Virus record (IMG/VR): IMGVR_UViG_3300003885_000043
Span: 1-23,838 of that record
Direction: 5' to 3' (one strand)
Origin: a virus
DNA: 23,838 nucleotides
Shown: positions 21,701-23,838 of the stretch, piece by piece
Numbering within the stretch: the first letter of the stretch is position 1
Layout of the letters: every line of letters begins with the position of its first letter
Program-made: the position numbers and the translations under genes
The notes under the pieces: model-generated
Database searches by the model: none
Seen by the model: only the letters and a program-made list of their open reading frames with translations
Told to the model about the DNA's origin: nothing

Positions 21701-23838
21701 TGGGTCTAGGCTTCAATTTCTCACAATCGAAGCAGAGTGCCGAAGCGTCGAACCAGTCCGGGTTCGATGTCATCGAGCCCAATATCGTCGAGGTCGTCTC
21801 CTCGCTGCTGGGAATCCCCTACGCCCAGTCGGTACTGGGCTCCCAGCTCCAGGCTCAGGATCGTCTCACGCGGCTTACCAACTCGAGGGTGGGCGGTGGG
21901 CAGGGCTTCGTGGGAAGTCGCGTCCCAGAGCGCCTGGGAGGCCCCAGACCGCAGATCAGTTCGCTGACGATGCGGAATACCCCGTCTCCGACACGGAACT
22001 TCAGCGCTGGTACGGGCATTGGGGCTCCCGTGATGCAGAATGCGGACTTCGGCCCCGGGGCGTTGCCTTTTGGCAACATCGAGGACGTTCTGGGGCTCAC
22101 TCAGGGCACGCTGAACATCAATGACATCCTTCTCGATAGCAGCTCGACCTCAGGCCGGGCCGGCGGCGGTGGCACCGGGGGCCAAGGCTTCACCAACCAG
22201 TTTGGGCAGAGCCCGACTCAGGGAGCCACAGGCCGCGATGTCATTTTGCAGCAGGAGTACGACGACGAGATTCCTCGGCTGCTGGACGAGAAGCGGGCCT
22301 ACGTCCAGTTTCTGACCAACCAATTCGGGAACACGCTGCCCCCTGACAAGGCGCAGGCTGCGGCGAACAACGCCGCGGACAACATCTTCGAGCAGGCGCT
22401 GAACCTCGCGGCGCAGGGCGCAGCGGCGCCGGGCATCAACACCGCAGACGAGCTGTTCCGAGCCGAAGAGGACATCTACAACGTCGCTCAGGCGGGGTTT
22501 ACCTGGACGGACGGCGAGCTTTCGGTTGGGGCTCCGGGCTACGGCGCCATTGGAACGATCAACGGCTTCATCATCAATCCCATTGGAGGCCGAGAAGCCG
22601 CAGGGCCTCCCACCTCTGATCGAGCTGGGGCTGGTATCCGTGGGGGGCCTGGTCCCGGTGAGGTCATGGGTGGGAGAGCCTTCGGCGACCTGCTGACCAG
22701 CGGCCGAGCCTTCTCGGAGAACGACCTCTCCGGGCTCGGCCTTGGCGGCGGCGGAGGTGGCAACCGCTTCAACAACCCGTTTGGTGGCGGCGGTGGAGCG
22801 TTTGGTGGCGGAGCCTTCGGCGGTGGGGGCCCGGGCTTTGTGCTCGGCCCGGACATCATGGCTGGCGACGTGACGGGGAGTTCACTCGGAGTGCCACCTG
22901 GCTCAGTCGACGACTCGGCGAATCGGATCATAGGCGGCGGCGGAGGGGGAGGCGGCAACAACTTCGCAGGCCCGATCTTGTCGGACAAGGACATTCTGTC
23001 TCAGGTCACGGGGATCTTCGGGAGCATCTTCGGGCCTGAGGCATTGCCGGCAGGCGGTCGCCAGTCGGATTTGCGATCCAACATCGCTGTATTCAACCCT
23101 GATTTCGAGGCGTCTCTTCCCATCGGACCTAACAATCCGTTGCTGATGATTTCTGAAGGTGGAATCTACAGGAAACAACGAAACGCGAATGGTCTTGACG
23201 TTGGGGGGGCACCTTCTGGCGGATTTGTGGATTTCAATTTTCCATTGACGTCTATTTACGGAGGCGGAGATGGAGGAAGGCGTGGACCGGGACTAATAGG
23301 CGATGCCACCTTTGGACCAGGCATAGGGAATTACGTAGGCAATCGTAACACTAGAGGGTGGCTTGGCTTACCTGAGAGTGGTTACACGGAAGTGCTACGG
23401 AGAGGCGCTCTCATTCCCGGCGAGATTCCGCAGAACATCGTCGACCTGATCGGTGCAAACCCGAGCTATCTCGACGTGCAGAACGCCGCAACAAGAGAGG
23501 TAGACCGTCTCCTCGCTCAGAACGAAAGCAACCGCGCCGGCACCGCAACCGCCCAGACCGGAAACATCCAGTTCGGAGAGTCCAGTCACAATGCGGCGCC
23601 TGGAACCGAGGGCTTCGCACACGGCGGCATTGTCACGCAGCCGACCGTTACAACGCTCGGAGAGCAGGGACCGGAGGCCGTCGTGCCGCTCAATCGCCCC
23701 GACATTCTGCAATCGCTCGCTGGGCTGCTCGGCGGTGGCATCGGGGTCGGTGCTGGACGCGGAGGCGGCAGCCTCGGCCTCGGTGGTCAGATGCCCAATC
23801 TTGGACGCTACGGGAGTCTTGGCGGGCTGTTCGGTGGT
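21700..23838 (+). CDS. Large Gly-rich tail/ejection-type protein, 3' end outside window
   Basis: Starting at ATG 21700 (TAATG overlap with the GNAT gene), one frame stays open for 713 codons to the window edge. The N-terminus is MGLGFNFSQSKQSAEASNQS. Helical parts (ARRLL-type EIPRLLDEKRAYVQFL near residues 188-203) alternate with long Gly tracts near 345-385 and 411-421. Near residues 638-664, FAHGGIVTQPTVTTLGEQ followed by GPEAVVPL is the signature usually found near the C-terminus of tape-measure proteins. In a short-tailed phage it is more likely an internal ejection protein or a tail-spanning protein. The stretch coding residues 461-567 is noticeably less GC-rich than the rest. Confidence 0.78.
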   Translation, partial: MGLGFNFSQSKQSAEASNQSGFDVIEPNIVEVVSSLLGIPYAQSVLGSQLQAQDRLTRLTNSRVGGGQGFVGSRVPERLGGPRPQISSLTMRNTPSPTRNFSAGTGIGAPVMQNADFGPGALPFGNIEDVLGLTQGTLNINDILLDSSSTSGRAGGGGTGGQGFTNQFGQSPTQGATGRDVILQQEYDDEIPRLLDEKRAYVQFLTNQFGNTLPPDKAQAAANNAADNIFEQALNLAAQGAAAPGINTADELFRAEEDIYNVAQAGFTWTDGELSVGAPGYGAIGTINGFIINPIGGREAAGPPTSDRAGAGIRGGPGPGEVMGGRAFGDLLTSGRAFSENDLSGLGLGGGGGGNRFNNPFGGGGGAFGGGAFGGGGPGFVLGPDIMAGDVTGSSLGVPPGSVDDSANRIIGGGGGGGGNNFAGPILSDKDILSQVTGIFGSIFGPEALPAGGRQSDLRSNIAVFNPDFEASLPIGPNNPLLMISEGGIYRKQRNANGLDVGGAPSGGFVDFNFPLTSIYGGGDGGRRGPGLIGDATFGPGIGNYVGNRNTRGWLGLPESGYTEVLRRGALIPGEIPQNIVDLIGANPSYLDVQNAATREVDRLLAQNESNRAGTATAQTGNIQFGESSHNAAPGTEGFAHGGIVTQPTVTTLGEQGPEAVVPLNRPDILQSLAGLLGGGIGVGAGRGGGSLGLGGQMPNLGRYGSLGGLFGG

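Noticed and set aside
22539-22994. Antisense proline-rich frame
   Set aside because: It is the complement of poly-Gly codons in the large tail/ejection gene.

Overview
This window is part of the genome of a tailed bacteriophage (class Caudoviricetes). It is densely packed, mostly GC-rich, has almost no intergenic space, and carries a head-packaging-tail gene order. The two halves of the tail module, a head-to-tail adaptor-like protein followed by a P22 gp10/T7 gp12-like nozzle protein, point to a short-tailed (podovirus-like) virion. The host cannot be read from the sequence. No tRNA, integrase, replication gene, CRISPR array or insertion sequence is visible.

Left arm, minus strand (1-1663): seven small genes are chained by 1-4 base stop/start overlaps or direct abutment. 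In order of transcription they are an M15-type peptidase (probable endolysin), a double zinc-ribbon protein, four small unknowns (one with an N-terminal membrane segment), and a gene cut by the window edge. This looks like a lysis/accessory operon. A 213-base divergent control region (1664-1876) holds back-to-back promoter candidates, a short inverted repeat between them, and a palindrome at the first plus-strand ribosome binding site.

Plus strand, first block (1877-8666): a secreted or membrane-anchored cysteine-rich mini-protein with knottin-like spacing, a small basic protein, an HNH-like zinc protein with altered His positions, a probable small terminase, a small unknown, the large terminase with an unusual zinc-ribbon insert, a histone-tail-like Lys/Arg-rich protein, a large portal protein, a helical unknown and a Com-like zinc ribbon. 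The block ends at a tandem hairpin with a T-run (8693-8749), the only clear intrinsic terminator.

Second block (8800-19294): scaffold, small CxxC protein, probable decoration protein, major capsid protein, small Gly/Lys/Pro protein, beta-helix protein, charged helical protein, lectin-like protein, coiled-coil protein, two unknowns, adaptor and nozzle.

Third block (19284-23838): one-span membrane protein, fibre protein, two paralogous small beta proteins flanking a jelly-roll-like fibre protein, a GNAT-fold protein at the position of T7 gene 13, and a very long Gly-rich reading frame still open at the right edge. That frame carries a tape-measure-type C-terminal signature.

Several genes or gene segments (5380-5685, 13686-14400, 15800-16450, 16790-17340, 20310-20837, 23080-23400) are visibly less GC-rich than the conserved structural genes. 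Most of these segments are surface-type beta-rich domains, which fits modular exchange of host-contact parts.
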